DNA of 64,000 bases from Pseudomonas sp. S09G 359 (GCF_002843605.1 NZ_CP025263.1:1308501-1372500), one strand, 5' to 3'. Positions 28,693-38,373 are shown, counted from the first letter of the stretch. The notes: generated from the letters alone by a model not told the origin. Made by a program: numbers and translations.

Positions 28693-29325
28693 ATGAATAA
28701 AGTGCTGATCGTGGATGATCATCCCGTCATTCGTCTTGCTGTGCGTATGCTAATGGAACGCCATGGTTATGAGGTCGTTGCCGAGACCGATAACGGTGTC
28801 GATGCGTTGCAACTTGCGCGGGAGCATATGCCGGACATTGTCATACTGGATATTGGGATTCCCAAGCTCGATGGCCTGGAAGTTATCTGCCGGCTGTCCT
28901 CCGTCAAGCTGCCAGTGCCCTTCAAGGTGCTGGTGCTTACGTCACAGGCACCGGGCCATTTCTCCATGCGATGCATGCAGGCGGGCGCCGCGGGCTATGT
29001 GTGCAAGCAACAGGACCTGACCGAGTTGCTGAGTGCCATAAAAGCGGTGCTCTCCGGCTATAGCTACTTTCCGAACCAGGCCCTGAACTCCGTGCGCTCC
29101 ACCATGGGCAATGCCAGCGAGTCCGATATGGTCGAGCGCCTTTCGGGTCGGGAGATGATGGTGCTGCAACAGTTGGCGCGTGGCAAAACCAACAAGGAGA
29201 TCGCCGATGGCATGTTCCTCAGTAACAAAACCGTCAGCACCTACAAGACGCGCCTGCTGCTCAAGCTCAATGCGCGTTCGCTGGTGGACCTGATTGAATT
29301 GGCCCAACGCAACGGCTTGGTCTAG
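28693..29325 (+). CDS. Orphan NarL/FixJ-type response regulator
   Basis: A 210-aa regulator: receiver domain (1-120; acidic pocket VDDHP, acceptor Asp in VILDIGIPKLDG near residue 54) and C-terminal LuxR-type HTH (LSGREMMVLQQLARGKTNKE, about 145-205). It resembles the BvgA/EvgA/RocA-like branch. No kinase gene is adjacent. ATG at 28693 is taken; a TTG four codons earlier is open but unconvincing. The upstream AT-rich 560 bp suggests complex control or transfer. Confidence 0.85.
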   Translation: MNKVLIVDDHPVIRLAVRMLMERHGYEVVAETDNGVDALQLAREHMPDIVILDIGIPKLDGLEVICRLSSVKLPVPFKVLVLTSQAPGHFSMRCMQAGAAGYVCKQQDLTELLSAIKAVLSGYSYFPNQALNSVRSTMGNASESDMVERLSGREMMVLQQLARGKTNKEIADGMFLSNKTVSTYKTRLLLKLNARSLVDLIELAQRNGLV

Positions 29326-29352
29326 AGGCAGGGGGTAGATCCTGTACCGGCA

Positions 29353-29379
29353 GAAAAAAGCCTCCGTAAAGGAGGCTTC
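29353..29379 (-). terminator. Terminator for the 60-aa PA3496-like gene
   Basis: AAGCCTCC-GTAAA-GGAGGCTT; the minus-strand transcript ends in six U. The converging response regulator gene may also use it. Confidence 0.8.
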
Positions 29380-29397
29380 CGGCCGTTACAGGCGTTA

Positions 29398-29580
29398 TCA
29401 GAGGTCGAAGTCGTAGTCGGCCAGCTGTTTTTGCAAGCGTCGCTCTTCCAGAAGATTGTCGATGGTACGGCGTTTGCTCAAATTGGTCTTGGCTACCTCT
29501 GCCACAGGTGCTTCTGCCCCATCCTCATCCGACTCAACGAGGTCGTCTTCCACTTCCAGTTGTTCTTTGCCAGTGCTCAT
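29398..29580 (-). CDS. PA3496-family small acidic protein
   Basis: A 60-aa hydrophilic protein: an acidic N-terminal half rich in Glu/Asp, then a basic conserved C-terminal stretch TNLSKRRTIDNLLEERRLQK. Matches the PA3496 family (putative envelope-integrity protein) in sequence type and in position next to nth. Function unproven. Confidence 0.75.
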   Translation of the reverse strand: MSTGKEQLEVEDDLVESDEDGAEAPVAEVAKTNLSKRRTIDNLLEERRLQKQLADYDFDL

Positions 29581-29687
29581 AAGGTTAACTCCGGGCTAAG
29601 ACTGCCGTTGGCGCTCCTTATAACGATAATCCATGGTTGGGTAAAAAAGATTTTTTCAATCGCCTGATCAAAAAAACCAATGATCCC

Positions 29688-30326
29688 TCAATCGTCAGAG
29701 GTTTTTTCCTTGTATTCGCACAGGTCCTCGATGCGACAGCTGCCGCAGCGCGGCTTACGGGCCTGGCAAACGTAGCGTCCGTGAAGGATCAGCCAGTGGT
29801 GGGAGTCGAGCAGGTACGGTTTGGGCACAAACTTCATCAGCTGTTTTTCCACCTCCACCACGTTCTTTCCGCGTGCAATGCCAGTGCGGTTGCTGACGCG
29901 AAAAATATGCGTATCTACCGCCATGGTCAGTTGCCGGAACGCGGTGTTGAGCACCACGTTGGCAGTTTTACGACCGACCCCCGGCAGCGCTTCCAGGGCT
30001 TCGCGGGTTTGCGGCACTTCGCTGCCATGCAATTCGACCAGCAGGCGGCAGGTTTCAATGACGTTCTTGGCCTTGCTGTTGTACAGCCCAATGGTCTTTA
30101 TGTACTCCGACAACCCTTCGACACCCAGCGCGTAGATCGCCTCTGGCGTGTTCGCCACGGGGTACAGCTTTGCGGTGGCCTTGTTGACGCCAACGTCCGT
30201 GGATTGGGCCGAGAGAATCACCGCAATCAGCAACTCGAACGGCGTGGTGTAGGCCAGTTCGGTCTTGGGTTCCGGATTGTCTTCGTGAAGCCTGCGGAAA
30301 ATTTCCAGGCGTTTTGCGGCGTTCAT
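29688..30326 (-). CDS. nth: Endonuclease III
   Basis: A 212-aa base-excision glycosylase/AP-lyase for oxidised pyrimidines. HhH motif LPGVGRKTANVVL with catalytic Lys (about 120), catalytic Asp in VDTHIFRV (about 138), and a C-terminal [4Fe-4S] cluster C-x6-C-x2-C-x5-C (CQARKPRCGSCRIEDLC). ATG 30324-30326. Last gene of the rnf-nth unit, as in many proteobacteria. Confidence 0.96.
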   Translation of the reverse strand: MNAAKRLEIFRRLHEDNPEPKTELAYTTPFELLIAVILSAQSTDVGVNKATAKLYPVANTPEAIYALGVEGLSEYIKTIGLYNSKAKNVIETCRLLVELHGSEVPQTREALEALPGVGRKTANVVLNTAFRQLTMAVDTHIFRVSNRTGIARGKNVVEVEKQLMKFVPKPYLLDSHHWLILHGRYVCQARKPRCGSCRIEDLCEYKEKTSDD

Positions 30327-30351
30327 GGGGCGGTGGGTTCCTTGCAGGCGG

Positions 30352-30846
30352 TCAGCGTGATTTCGAATAATGGGTCCAGGCTTGGAACCCTGTGAGCAAT
30401 AGCCCAAGCAGGATAAACCCGGCCGGCATCAATGTGGTGACGGTAGTGGCGCGTAACAACCCCATGATCATCAGCAAGGCGCCAAACAGGCCGAACAGGC
30501 GCAATTGGGCCTTGCCCTGGCCGGCATTGAAAAAGCCCGAATATTCCAGCACCACGCACTGCACGCTGATCAGCGCGAGGTAGACGCCCCATTGCAGAGA
30601 CAAAGGCAGGGCGAACGCCTGCAGCAGCACTTGCGCGCTGCTGACCAAGGCAGCCGCCAGTATCAGGCTGGCGGTCAATCGCGCGGGGGCGCCCAGGCGC
30701 GCACGCACAGTGAGCATCACCGCTGCGTACAGCGCCACGATCAACGCAGAGAGGCAGAAGAACCCCAACGCCCCTGGCAGCGTATCCGTAACCCCTAGCA
30801 GCGGTACGAGCATCAGCGAGTTGGCCAGGCCAGACGGTCTACTCAT
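30352..30846 (-). CDS. rnfE: Rnf complex subunit E-like membrane protein (short)
   Basis: A 164-aa polytopic protein starting MSRPSGLANSLMLVPLLGVT, which matches the RnfE/RsxE core ANSLMLVPLLGVTDTL, with about five helices. Normal RnfE is 200-230 aa, so this copy is trimmed at the N-terminus. Its ATG overlaps the rnfG end by 8 bases. Located at the RnfE position before nth. Confidence 0.75.
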   Translation of the reverse strand: MSRPSGLANSLMLVPLLGVTDTLPGALGFFCLSALIVALYAAVMLTVRARLGAPARLTASLILAAALVSSAQVLLQAFALPLSLQWGVYLALISVQCVVLEYSGFFNAGQGKAQLRLFGLFGALLMIMGLLRATTVTTLMPAGFILLGLLLTGFQAWTHYSKSR

Positions 30847-31405
30847 GGGGCGCGGGCTCCAGCAGTGACGAGTGATGCTCATCGAAATAGCGCAATGCAT
30901 CCTGAACCGCGTTGATCACCGCGCGGGATGTGATGGTGGCGCCTGCCATGTGATCGAATTCACCTGAGCGCCCTTTGAGCGCGGCGATCCAGGGGTTGCC
31001 GGGCTCGGCGATACGGCCGCCCAGGCTCGGGGTTTCCGACTGTTCCAGGGTTTTGACGCCCAGCAACTTACCGCTACGGTCGATGGCGATCAGCAGCTCG
31101 ATTGGCCCGACGTAGCCGCTGGCTTGCACTCGCAGCAGTACAGCAATGGGTTGGCCGGACAATGTCGCGAGGTAGCCAGCGTGCAATTGGCTGTTCGCCA
31201 GGGGCTGCGTACGAATTGCCAGGGGCTGGTCCAGGGGCGAGTTGTCGTAGCTGGCGCCGGGTAGCAGGTCGAGCAGGGCCAGGCGCTGTTGTGCCTGCGC
31301 CTGGCGTGCGGCGTAGTCGACGGTGAGGTGTTGAAGGCCGAGGGTCAACGTGACGCCTGCGATGGCTATCAGCGCGACCAGTGCCCAGCCTTTACCAGCC
31401 TTCAT
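30839..31405 (-). CDS. rnfG: Rnf complex subunit G (FMN-binding)
   Basis: A 188-aa protein with one N-terminal membrane anchor (GWALVALIAIAGVTLTLGL) and a periplasmic FMN-binding domain. The covalent FMN attachment motif is intact (AGATITS, near residue 155). ATG overlaps the rnfD stop (ATGA). Confidence 0.88.
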   Translation of the reverse strand: MKAGKGWALVALIAIAGVTLTLGLQHLTVDYAARQAQAQQRLALLDLLPGASYDNSPLDQPLAIRTQPLANSQLHAGYLATLSGQPIAVLLRVQASGYVGPIELLIAIDRSGKLLGVKTLEQSETPSLGGRIAEPGNPWIAALKGRSGEFDHMAGATITSRAVINAVQDALRYFDEHHSSLLEPAPHE

Positions 31406-32361
31406 GCACTCACCGCCGGCGGTTTCGGCGCGGTCAGGCGCTCCAGGGTGGGCACCGCCAAATTCATCAGCAGCACGGCAAAGGCTACGCCGTCCGGGTA
31501 ACCGCCCCACGTACGAATCAGATATGTCAGCACGCCCACGCCCGCCCCAAACAGCAGCCGCGCGCTTGGGCGGCTGGGGCCGGACACGGGCTCGGTGACG
31601 ATAAAGAATGCGCCGAGCAGGGTTGCGCCGCTCAATAGGTGAAACAGCGGCGAGCCATGGGAGTCGGAGCCCGAGCCATTCCAGAACAGCAGGCTGCTGA
31701 TAAAAACGCCCGCCAGCATGCCCACCGGGGCATGCCAACTGATCACCCGTTGTTGCAGCAACACCAGCCCGCCTGCCAGATACGCCAGGCTTACCCACTC
31801 GCTGCCCTTGCCACCCCAGGCGCCAAAGGCGGCGCTGCGCGCAAACAGCTCATCGGTGGTCAGGCTTTTATTCATGCGCAGGGCGTCGAGCACGGTGGCC
31901 TGGGCCCAGGCGTCGGGGGCGTCGTGGTGCAGGCCGAATATCTGCTGCACGCCAGTCAGCAGGTCCGGGCCATGGACGGCAGGCCAGTGGCTCATGGGCT
32001 GGGGAAAGGCCACCAGCATCAAGGCGTAGCCGACCATTGCCGGGTTGAACGGGTTGCGATTGCCACCATACAAATGCTTGCCCAGCAGCAGTCCTCCGGC
32101 AACCGCCGCCACGCACAGCCACCATGGGCAATAGGGCGGCAGTGCCAGAGCCAGCAATGTTGCGCTGACCAGGCTGCTCGGGTCACTCACACGCTGCCCG
32201 CGCAGGCGATGGACTGCGGCGTCTACCAGGAATGCACAGCCCCCGGCCAGCAGTAGATTGATCAACACGCCCCAGCCGTAAAACCACAGCATCGCCACTA
32301 TTCCCGGCAGCGTTGCCAGCAATACCCGTCGCAACGCCCGTTGCGGATCAGCTGCCGGCAT
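31402..32361 (-). CDS. rnfD: Rnf complex subunit D
   Basis: A 319-aa polytopic protein (NQR2/RnfD/RnfE family) with motifs [14 protein letters not shown] and the FMN-attachment SGAT ([15 protein letters not shown]). ATG at 32359-32361 ([10 protein letters not shown]) has AGGTGG seven bases upstream and overlaps the rnfB end; a TTG at 32391 is open but lacks such a site. Confidence 0.9.
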   Translation of the reverse strand: MPAADPQRALRRVLLATLPGIVAMLWFYGWGVLINLLLAGGCAFLVDAAVHRLRGQRVSDPSSLVSATLLALALPPYCPWWLCVAAVAGGLLLGKHLYGGNRNPFNPAMVGYALMLVAFPQPMSHWPAVHGPDLLTGVQQIFGLHHDAPDAWAQATVLDALRMNKSLTTDELFARSAAFGAWGGKGSEWVSLAYLAGGLVLLQQRVISWHAPVGMLAGVFISSLLFWNGSGSDSHGSPLFHLLSGATLLGAFFIVTEPVSGPSRPSARLLFGAGVGVLTYLIRTWGGYPDGVAFAVLLMNLAVPTLERLTAPKPPAVSA

Positions 32362-33313
32362 GGGCGTCCACCTGGCGCTGCGCTGCTTCAAGCCGGCCTT
32401 GCGCCTCGGCGATGTGTTGCGGGTCGGCGTGCTGATCCTGGGCTTTTTTCAGTTCGGCGCGACGCATGGCCAATTGAATCTTGGCGCGCTTGAGGTCGGC
32501 GGGCGTGCTTGCGGGCGGCGCGGCGGCGCCGGCGTTGTTCTGCTCCAACGCGCCAAGTGCTTGCTCCGCCGCCTCGAACTGTTGTTGCAGGACAATCAGT
32601 TGCGACTGTTGCTCAAAGGTCGGTGGGTGGCCGAACGCCTTCAAGGATTTGTGCAACTGCGCGCGGCTCATCGCCACACCGATTTTGGCTTTCTTGATCG
32701 CCGCATCCAGTGCCGCCTGATGGCTATCCAATGGTGCTGCCTCTACGGAGGGCGCGCGCTTGGCCCGCGCCAGGCGCTCGGCAAGTTTGTGTGCTTCTTC
32801 CCGTTGCAGGCGCGCGTTGCGTTGTTCAAAGCGCCGTCGTGCGTGGTCGCGCTTGAGGCCACGCTCACGGCGCTGGTCATCATTGGCCGCCAGGCCGCCG
32901 ACAATCGGTAGAGCCGTGGCCGATGGGCGCATCTCAATGCAATCGACCGGGCAGGGCGCGACGCACAGGTCGCAACCGGTGCATTCGTCGACGATCACCG
33001 TGTGCATCAACTTGGCGGCACCGACAATCGCATCCACCGGGCAGGCCTGGATGCATTTGGTGCAACCGATGCACTCGGCCTCGCGGATATAGGCAACCTG
33101 TGCCGGCGCCTCGCCCCGGCTGGTGTCCAGCGCCAGCACCGGCAAGTTCAACAAGTGCGCGAGCCCGGCGATGGTTTCCTGCCCACCCGGCGGGCATTTG
33201 TTGATGGCCTCGCCTTGGGCAATGCCTTCGGCGTAAGGCTTGCAGCCCGGGTGCCCGCACTTGCCGCATTGGGTCTGCGGCAGCAGCGCGTCGATACGTT
33301 GAATCAGGCTCAT
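32348..33313 (-). CDS. rnfB: RnfB-like iron-sulfur protein with long RnfC-tail-like C-terminal extension
   Basis: A 321-aa protein. Residues 12-35 carry the Fe-S motif [18 protein letters not shown] with a further Cys in NKCPPGG. Two ferredoxin [4Fe-4S] motifs follow ([12 protein letters not shown] about 80-91 and [12 protein letters not shown] about 110-121). From about residue 140 the chain is a charged, Ala-rich, probably helical tail with two related repeats ([16 protein letters not shown], about 218; [19 protein letters not shown], about 283) like those ending RnfC/RsxC. The usual N-terminal membrane helix of RnfB is not seen at this start. ATG overlaps the rnfA stop. Confidence 0.85.
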   Translation of the reverse strand: MSLIQRIDALLPQTQCGKCGHPGCKPYAEGIAQGEAINKCPPGGQETIAGLAHLLNLPVLALDTSRGEAPAQVAYIREAECIGCTKCIQACPVDAIVGAAKLMHTVIVDECTGCDLCVAPCPVDCIEMRPSATALPIVGGLAANDDQRRERGLKRDHARRRFEQRNARLQREEAHKLAERLARAKRAPSVEAAPLDSHQAALDAAIKKAKIGVAMSRAQLHKSLKAFGHPPTFEQQSQLIVLQQQFEAAEQALGALEQNNAGAAAPPASTPADLKRAKIQLAMRRAELKKAQDQHADPQHIAEAQGRLEAAQRQVDAHAGS

Positions 33314-33882
33314 GCTTTGATCATTGCGTTGAAACCGAGGAAAGCCACCGCCATCAACCCGGCGCTGATCAGTTCCACCGGCATGCCCCGAAAGGGCAGG
33401 GGGATATCGTTGTCGGCGATGCGCTGGCGCAGGTCGTTGAATAGGCTCAATACCAGCCAGAAGCCCAGGCCGCTGCCAAGGCTCAGTGCGGCCATGTGGG
33501 TCAAACTTTGATTCTCCTGGGTACCCAGCAGCACCATGCCCAGTACCCCTGCGTTGCCCAGCAGCAAGAGCCATAAGCCGTCCCAATGTTGGGCCGGTCG
33601 CAGGCGGGCCAGCAGGCCAAGCACAGGGCTGATCAGCAGGGCGGTGAGCGGTAGAAATACGAACAGCCGCAGGGCAGTCAGCGCCAGCGGTTGCAATAAA
33701 TAGTGGTCCAGCAGATAGCCCAGCGTCCCGCTCACTAGCATCAGCAGCGTGGTGGCAAGCCCCAGGGCGTGCACCTGTTGACGCGCAAGCGGGGCCAACA
33801 TCGGTTCGACCGCCAGCGGCATCTGCAACACGAGGTTGCTGATGAGGGCCGCGCTGAGGAGGGTGAAGAGCATATCGGTCAT
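33310..33882 (-). CDS. rnfA: Rnf complex subunit A
   Basis: A 190-aa membrane protein with six helices ([36 protein letters not shown] segments), of the RnfA/NqrE type. First gene of the rnfABDGE-nth operon; ATG 33880-33882. Sequence is less conserved than typical RnfA (for example the usual NCA box is not obvious). Confidence 0.8.
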   Translation of the reverse strand: MTDMLFTLLSAALISNLVLQMPLAVEPMLAPLARQQVHALGLATTLLMLVSGTLGYLLDHYLLQPLALTALRLFVFLPLTALLISPVLGLLARLRPAQHWDGLWLLLLGNAGVLGMVLLGTQENQSLTHMAALSLGSGLGFWLVLSLFNDLRQRIADNDIPLPFRGMPVELISAGLMAVAFLGFNAMIKA

Positions 33883-33956
33883 GGGTATGCCGGCTAAGCG
33901 AACAGTATTTTGTGAGGGGCGGGGTTTTTGCAATGCCCCGGTCTGCGGTAATGAGT

Positions 33957-34178
33957 CAGCTTTTTGCCGGTTTTTTACCAGCTATTTGCCAGCTTTTTTC
34001 CAGCTTGTTGCCAGCTTTGCCAGCTTTGCCAGCTTTGCCAGCTTAGTGTGGCGAGCGGGCTTGCCCGCGTTGGGCTGCGCAGCGGCCCCAAAGGCCCGCC
34101 GCAGTTTTTACAGTTAGCGCGGGGTGTCTGGCTTGGGGGCGCTGCGCGCCCCAACGCGGGCAAGCCCGCTCGCCACAA
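33957..34178. repeat. REP pair preceded by an 11-then-9 bp CCAGCTTTG array
   Basis: To the left of the inverted REP pair (about 34047-34178, GTGGCGAGCGGGCTTG type) is a tandem series: four 11-bp versions of CAGCTTTTTGC, then four exact 9-bp CCAGCTTTG units (34010-34045). No coding frame or promoter is evident. Confidence 0.85.
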
Positions 34179-34560
34179 CAAACCCATTTACCACAAACAA
34201 ACTGGCTAGCCACACCAAGCCAATTTGCCACAAACAAACTGGCTAGGCAGACCAAGCCCATTTGCCACAAAAAAATTGGCTAGGCAGACCAAGCTCATTT
34301 GCCACAAACAAATTGGCTAGGCAGACCAAACCCATTTGTCACAAACAAATTGGCTAGGCACAACAAGCCCATTTGCCAAAAACAAATTGGCTAGGCAGAC
34401 CAAGCCCATTTGCCACAAACAAACTGGCTAGCCACACCAAGCCCATTTGCCACAAACAAATTGGCTAGGCAGACCAAGCCCATTTGTCACAAACAAACTG
34501 GCTAGGCACAACAAGCCCATTCGCCACAACAGGCCCGCTTGGCATAACCAGCCGGTTCAC
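34178..34560. repeat. Long 37-bp tandem repeat array
   Basis: GGCTAG recurs at 34204, 34241, 34278, 34315, 34352, 34389, 34426, 34463 and 34500: nine units at an exact 37-bp period. Each unit is a dimer of two related 18-19 bp halves (GGCTAGGCAGACCAAGCC and CATTTGCCACAAACAAATT) that resemble the REP edge GCCCGCTCGCCACAACAA. Units differ by point changes only. The array starts at the right edge of a REP pair and ends beside the metG stop. It is not CRISPR: there are no unique spacers. Confidence 0.93.
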
Positions 34561-34573
34561 CCCGGCCTGTCGC

Positions 34574-36625
34574 TTACTTGATACGTTGGCCTGGCTTGGC
34601 GCCGCTGTCAGGGCTCAACAGGTAGATTTCTTCGCCGCCAGGGCCGGCCGCCATGACCATGCCTTCGGAAATACCGAATTTCATTTTCCGCGGCTTGAGG
34701 TTGGCAATCATCATGGTCAGGCGACCATCGAGCTTGGACGGGTCCGGATACGCGCTCTTGATCCCGGAGAACACATTGCGTTGTTCGCCACCGAGGTCCA
34801 GGGTCAGGCGCAGCAGCTTGTCTGCGCCCTCAACGGCTTCGGCCTTGACGATCAGCGCAACACGCAGGTCCACGGCAGCAAAGGCGTCGAAATCGATTTC
34901 CGCAGAGATCGGGTCCTTGGCCAGCTCGCCGTTGCCGGCCGGTGCCGATTCGCCGGTGTCGGTCTGGCTGGCGACCAGGTCTTCTTTCGAAGCGTCGGTC
35001 ATGGCCTGGACTTTGACTGGATCGATACGGGTCATCAGTGGCTTGAACTCGTTCAACTGATGGTTGCTGAGCAAGGTGGCGTGGTCGTTCCAGGTCAGCG
35101 GCGCAACGTTGAGGAACGCTTCGGCATCGGCGGCCAGCAACGGCAGCACCGGCTTGAGGAAGATCACCAGTTGGCGGAACAGGTTGACGCCGGTGGCGCA
35201 GATCGCCTGGACTTCCGCCTGCTTGCCTTCCTGTTTGTTCAGCGACCACGGCGCCCTGTCGGCGATCCAGGCGTTGGCGCGGTCGGCCAGGCCCATGATC
35301 TCGCGCATGGCGCGCGAGAAGTCGCGCGCTTCATAGGCGTCGGCAATGCTTGGCGCGGCGGCCAGGAAGGCCTCGGTCAGTTCCGGCGCGGCATTCTCGG
35401 CCACCAGCACGCCGGCGTTGCCCTTGTGGATGAACCCAGCGCAACGGCTGGCAATGTTGACGACTTTGCCCACGAGGTCCGAGTTGACCTTCTGTACGAA
35501 GTCTTCCAGGTTCAGGTCCAGGTCATCGACACCACGGCCCAGTTTGGAGGCGTAGTAGTAGCGCAGGTATTCCGGCGACAGGTGGTCAAGGTAAGTGCGC
35601 GCCTTGATAAAGGTGCCACGGGACTTGGACATCTTCTGGCCGTTGACGGTCAGGTAGCCGTGTACAGCAATGCCGGTCGGCTTGCGGTAGCCCGAACCTT
35701 CGAGCATCGCCGGCCAGAACAGCGCGTGGAAGTTGACGATGTCCTTGCCGATGAAATGGTACAGCTCGGCGGTGGAATCCTTGTTCCAGAACGCGTCGAA
35801 GTCCAGCTCCGGCGTACGGTCACACAGGTTCTTGAAGCTGGCCATGTAGCCGATCGGCGCGTCCAGCCATACATAGAAGTACTTGCCCGGCTCGCCCGGG
35901 ATCTCGAAGCCGAAGTACGGCGCGTCGCGGGAGATATCCCACTGTTGCAAGCCGGCATCCAGCCACTCGGCGATCTTGTTGGCCACGGCGTCTTGCAGGG
36001 TGCCGCTGCGGGTCCAGGTTTGCAGCATCTGCTGGAAATCCGGGAGCTTGAAGAAGAAGTGCTGGGAGTCCTTGAGCACCGGGGTGGCGCCGGAGATCGC
36101 CGACTTCGGGTCCTTCAAGTCAGTCGGTGCATAGGTTGCACCGCATTTTTCGCAGTTGTCGCCGTACTGGTCTTCGGTGCCGCATTTCGGGCAAGTGCCC
36201 TTGATGAAGCGGTCGGCCAGGAACATTTTCTTTTCCGGGTCGAAATACTGGGTGATCGAACGCTGGTCGATGTGCCCGGCATCCTTCAACCGCAGGTAGA
36301 TCTGGCTCGACAGCTCGCGGTTTTCTTCGGAGTGGGTCGAGTGGAAATTGTCGAAATCCACCAGGAACTCGGCAAAGTCGGCGCTGTGTTCAGCCTGCAC
36401 ATTGGCGATCAGTTGTTCCGGGGTGATGCCTTCCTTTTCGGCGCGCAGCATGATGGCCGAACCGTGGGCGTCGTCCGCGCAGACATAAATGCATTGATTG
36501 CCGCGATGCTTCTGGAAGCGCACCCACATATCGGTCTGGATGTACTCAAGCATATGGCCAAGATGGATAGAACCATTGGCATAGGGCAGGGCGCTGGTGA
36601 CGAGGATCTTGCGTGGCTCGGACAT
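34574..36625 (-). CDS. metG: Methionyl-tRNA synthetase
   Basis: A 683-aa class I synthetase: HIGH box as HLGH (about 22-25), zinc knuckles [18 protein letters not shown] (about 145-162), KMSKS loop (KMSKSRGTF about 335), and a C-terminal tRNA-binding/dimerisation OB-fold ([19 protein letters not shown] onward). Full length. Confidence 0.97.
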   Translation of the reverse strand: MSEPRKILVTSALPYANGSIHLGHMLEYIQTDMWVRFQKHRGNQCIYVCADDAHGSAIMLRAEKEGITPEQLIANVQAEHSADFAEFLVDFDNFHSTHSEENRELSSQIYLRLKDAGHIDQRSITQYFDPEKKMFLADRFIKGTCPKCGTEDQYGDNCEKCGATYAPTDLKDPKSAISGATPVLKDSQHFFFKLPDFQQMLQTWTRSGTLQDAVANKIAEWLDAGLQQWDISRDAPYFGFEIPGEPGKYFYVWLDAPIGYMASFKNLCDRTPELDFDAFWNKDSTAELYHFIGKDIVNFHALFWPAMLEGSGYRKPTGIAVHGYLTVNGQKMSKSRGTFIKARTYLDHLSPEYLRYYYASKLGRGVDDLDLNLEDFVQKVNSDLVGKVVNIASRCAGFIHKGNAGVLVAENAAPELTEAFLAAAPSIADAYEARDFSRAMREIMGLADRANAWIADRAPWSLNKQEGKQAEVQAICATGVNLFRQLVIFLKPVLPLLAADAEAFLNVAPLTWNDHATLLSNHQLNEFKPLMTRIDPVKVQAMTDASKEDLVASQTDTGESAPAGNGELAKDPISAEIDFDAFAAVDLRVALIVKAEAVEGADKLLRLTLDLGGEQRNVFSGIKSAYPDPSKLDGRLTMMIANLKPRKMKFGISEGMVMAAGPGGEEIYLLSPDSGAKPGQRIK

Positions 36626-36798
36626 GGGGCTCGGCTACTTGATGAAACGGAGGTCGGCCACTATAAAGCGCCGGGAAATATATTTCACCCCGTGCAGCTG
36701 TTTCAGCATTTTCCGAATCTGCGAAAGCATGCCGCAACGCTGCCGGAACGGTTAGGATAGCCGCCTGTTTCAGTCAGTCTTTTTTTCGGGAGTAGCCC

Positions 36799-37893
36799 AT
36801 GAGCGCCGTCAATCGCGCAGCGGTGGAAGCCGTTCTTCGCCAGTACACCGACCCCTATTTGAACCAGGACCCGGTCAGTGCCGGCTGTGTACGCGCCATC
36901 GAGGTCCAGGGCGACCAAGTCTCGGTCCAGATGCAACTGGGCTATGCCGCCGGCTTGTTCAAGAGCGGTTGGGCGCAGATGCTGCAAATGGCCATCGAAG
37001 GTCTCGACGGCGTGCGTTCGGCCAAGGTCGACATTCAATGCGTGATCGCGCCGCACAAGGCCCAGGCACAGATCCCCGGCCTGGCCAATGTCAAGAACGT
37101 GGTGGCCGTGGCGTCCGGCAAAGGCGGGGTGGGTAAATCCACCACCGCCGCCAACTTGGCCCTGGCGCTGGCCCGTGAAGGTGCGCGGGTGGGTATTCTC
37201 GACGCGGATATCTACGGCCCCAGCCAAGGCGTGATGTTCGGCATTGCCGAAGGCACGCGGCCGAAGGTCAAGGACCAGAAGTGGTTCGTGCCCATCGAGT
37301 CGCTGGGCGTGGAAGTGATGTCGATGGCCTTCCTCACCGACGACAACACGCCGATGGTCTGGCGTGGGCCGATGGTTTCCGGCGCCTTGCTGCAACTGGT
37401 CACCCAGACCGCGTGGGGCGACTTGGATTACCTGGTGATCGATATGCCACCGGGCACCGGCGATATCCAGCTGACCCTGGCACAGAAAGTCCCGGTGGCC
37501 GGTTCGGTGATCGTGACCACGCCCCAGGACCTGGCGCTGCTGGATGCGAGGAAAGGTGTGGAAATGTTCCGCAAGGTCAACATCCCGGTGCTGGGTGTGG
37601 TGGAAAACATGGCGGTGCATATCTGCACCAACTGTGGCCATGCCGAGCATCTGTTCGGTGAAGGCGGTGGCGCGAAGCTGGCAACCCAGTATGGCGTCGA
37701 GGTGCTGGCGTCGTTGCCGCTGTCGATGGATATTCGTGAGCAGGCGGATGGCGGCAAGCCCACGGTGGCGGCCGAGCCCGATGGCCAGATCGCCATGATC
37801 TATCAGGAATTGGCCCGTCATGTTGGCGCCCGGATCGTCCTGCAGGAGGCGGCTGCGCCGGCGATGCCGACGATTACGGTCAGCGACGACTGA
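36799..37893 (+). CDS. apbC: Iron-sulfur cluster carrier ATPase Mrp/ApbC
   Basis: A 364-aa P-loop NTPase: N-terminal DUF59-like domain (1-85), deviant Walker A SGKGGVGKSTTAANLALAL (about 107), and the CxxC cluster site ICTNCGHAEHLF (about 276). Carries and transfers Fe-S clusters. Divergent from metG, the usual proteobacterial neighbour. Confidence 0.95.
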   Translation: MSAVNRAAVEAVLRQYTDPYLNQDPVSAGCVRAIEVQGDQVSVQMQLGYAAGLFKSGWAQMLQMAIEGLDGVRSAKVDIQCVIAPHKAQAQIPGLANVKNVVAVASGKGGVGKSTTAANLALALAREGARVGILDADIYGPSQGVMFGIAEGTRPKVKDQKWFVPIESLGVEVMSMAFLTDDNTPMVWRGPMVSGALLQLVTQTAWGDLDYLVIDMPPGTGDIQLTLAQKVPVAGSVIVTTPQDLALLDARKGVEMFRKVNIPVLGVVENMAVHICTNCGHAEHLFGEGGGAKLATQYGVEVLASLPLSMDIREQADGGKPTVAAEPDGQIAMIYQELARHVGARIVLQEAAAPAMPTITVSDD

Positions 37894-37910
37894 TCTCGCT
37901 GAAGGAAAAG

Positions 37911-37936
37911 AAGCCTCGACACTGTCGGGGCTTTTT
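37911..37936 (+). terminator. apbC terminator
   Basis: AGCCTCGACA-CTGTCGGGGCT (with one G-U pair) followed by TTTTTCTT. Confidence 0.8.
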
Positions 37937-37989
37937 CTTGCGCGCAGATCGGTCAACGGTTCGCAATGACACTTTTTCTCAATTGCGCG

Positions 37990-38007
37990 TGTAAGCATTC
38001 GCTTACT
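37990..38007 (+). promoter_or_regulatory. GacA upstream activating sequence of rsmZ
   Basis: TGTAAGCATTCGCTTACT, which matches the GacA-box TGTAAG-N6-CTTACA in 11 of 12 defined bases. It lies about 190 bp before the inferred RNA start, the spacing known for rsmZ in fluorescent pseudomonads. Confidence 0.88.
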
Positions 38008-38179
38008 TTTTCGTAAGTGTTTGGTTTTTTTGCCGGGTTTGGACGTCTCGAATCTGCGAGAGAGTTTTCTATCTTGTTGAAAAATAACAATTATTTATAT
38101 TTGTTCAAGTGCTCCTGCCTGTCAGCCCACCGGTTGGATCCCGTTGAACTTCCTTTGGAACTCTTTAACATCAGCCCTG

Positions 38180-38313
38180 TGTCCACGGATTGGCACAGCC
38201 ATCAAGGATCGATGGTTTGAAGGAACGTCGCAGGATGCGATTCATCAGGATGATGAAAAGGAATACAGGGACTAGGGAAAAAATGTGGGCGGGTCATACC
38301 GCCCCTTTTTTTT
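38180..38313 (+). ncRNA. rsmZ: Small RNA RsmZ (sponge for RsmA/RsmE)
   Basis: About 130 nt from TGTCCACGGATTGGCACAGC to a rho-independent terminator (GGGCGGGTCATACCGCCCC then T8). Eight GGA motifs are visible, most as AGGA/AAGGA or AGGGA in predicted loops or between short stems (for example GCCATC-AAGGAT-GATGG and TTCATC-AGGA-TGATGAA). This is the RsmZ layout for titrating RsmA/E repressors under GacS/GacA control. A GacA box is upstream. RsmX is the alternative, but the sequence and fdxA neighbour favour RsmZ. In other pseudomonads rpoS is on the other side; here apbC is. An 83-codon frame overlapping it is not credible. Confidence 0.87.
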
Positions 38314-38349
38314 GCCTGCAGAAAAGTAAAACCCAAGCCGCAGAAACGC

Positions 38350-38373
38350 AAAAAGGCCCGCAAGGGGCCTTTT
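38350..38373 (-). terminator. fdxA terminator
   Basis: AAAAGGCCC-GCAA-GGGGCCTTTT hairpin between rsmZ and the fdxA stop. Confidence 0.8.

Noticed and set aside
33310..33586. Upstream extension of RnfB to 412 codons
   Set aside because: The extra residues overlap rnfA and are Arg/Gly-rich shadow sequence; the ATGA overlap with rnfA marks the natural start at 33313.
34178..34560. CRISPR array
   Set aside because: The period is fixed at 37 bp with no unique spacers between conserved repeats, and no cas genes are nearby.
34484..36760. A 758-codon plus-strand open frame
   Set aside because: It is the antisense of metG, and its start lies in the repeat array.
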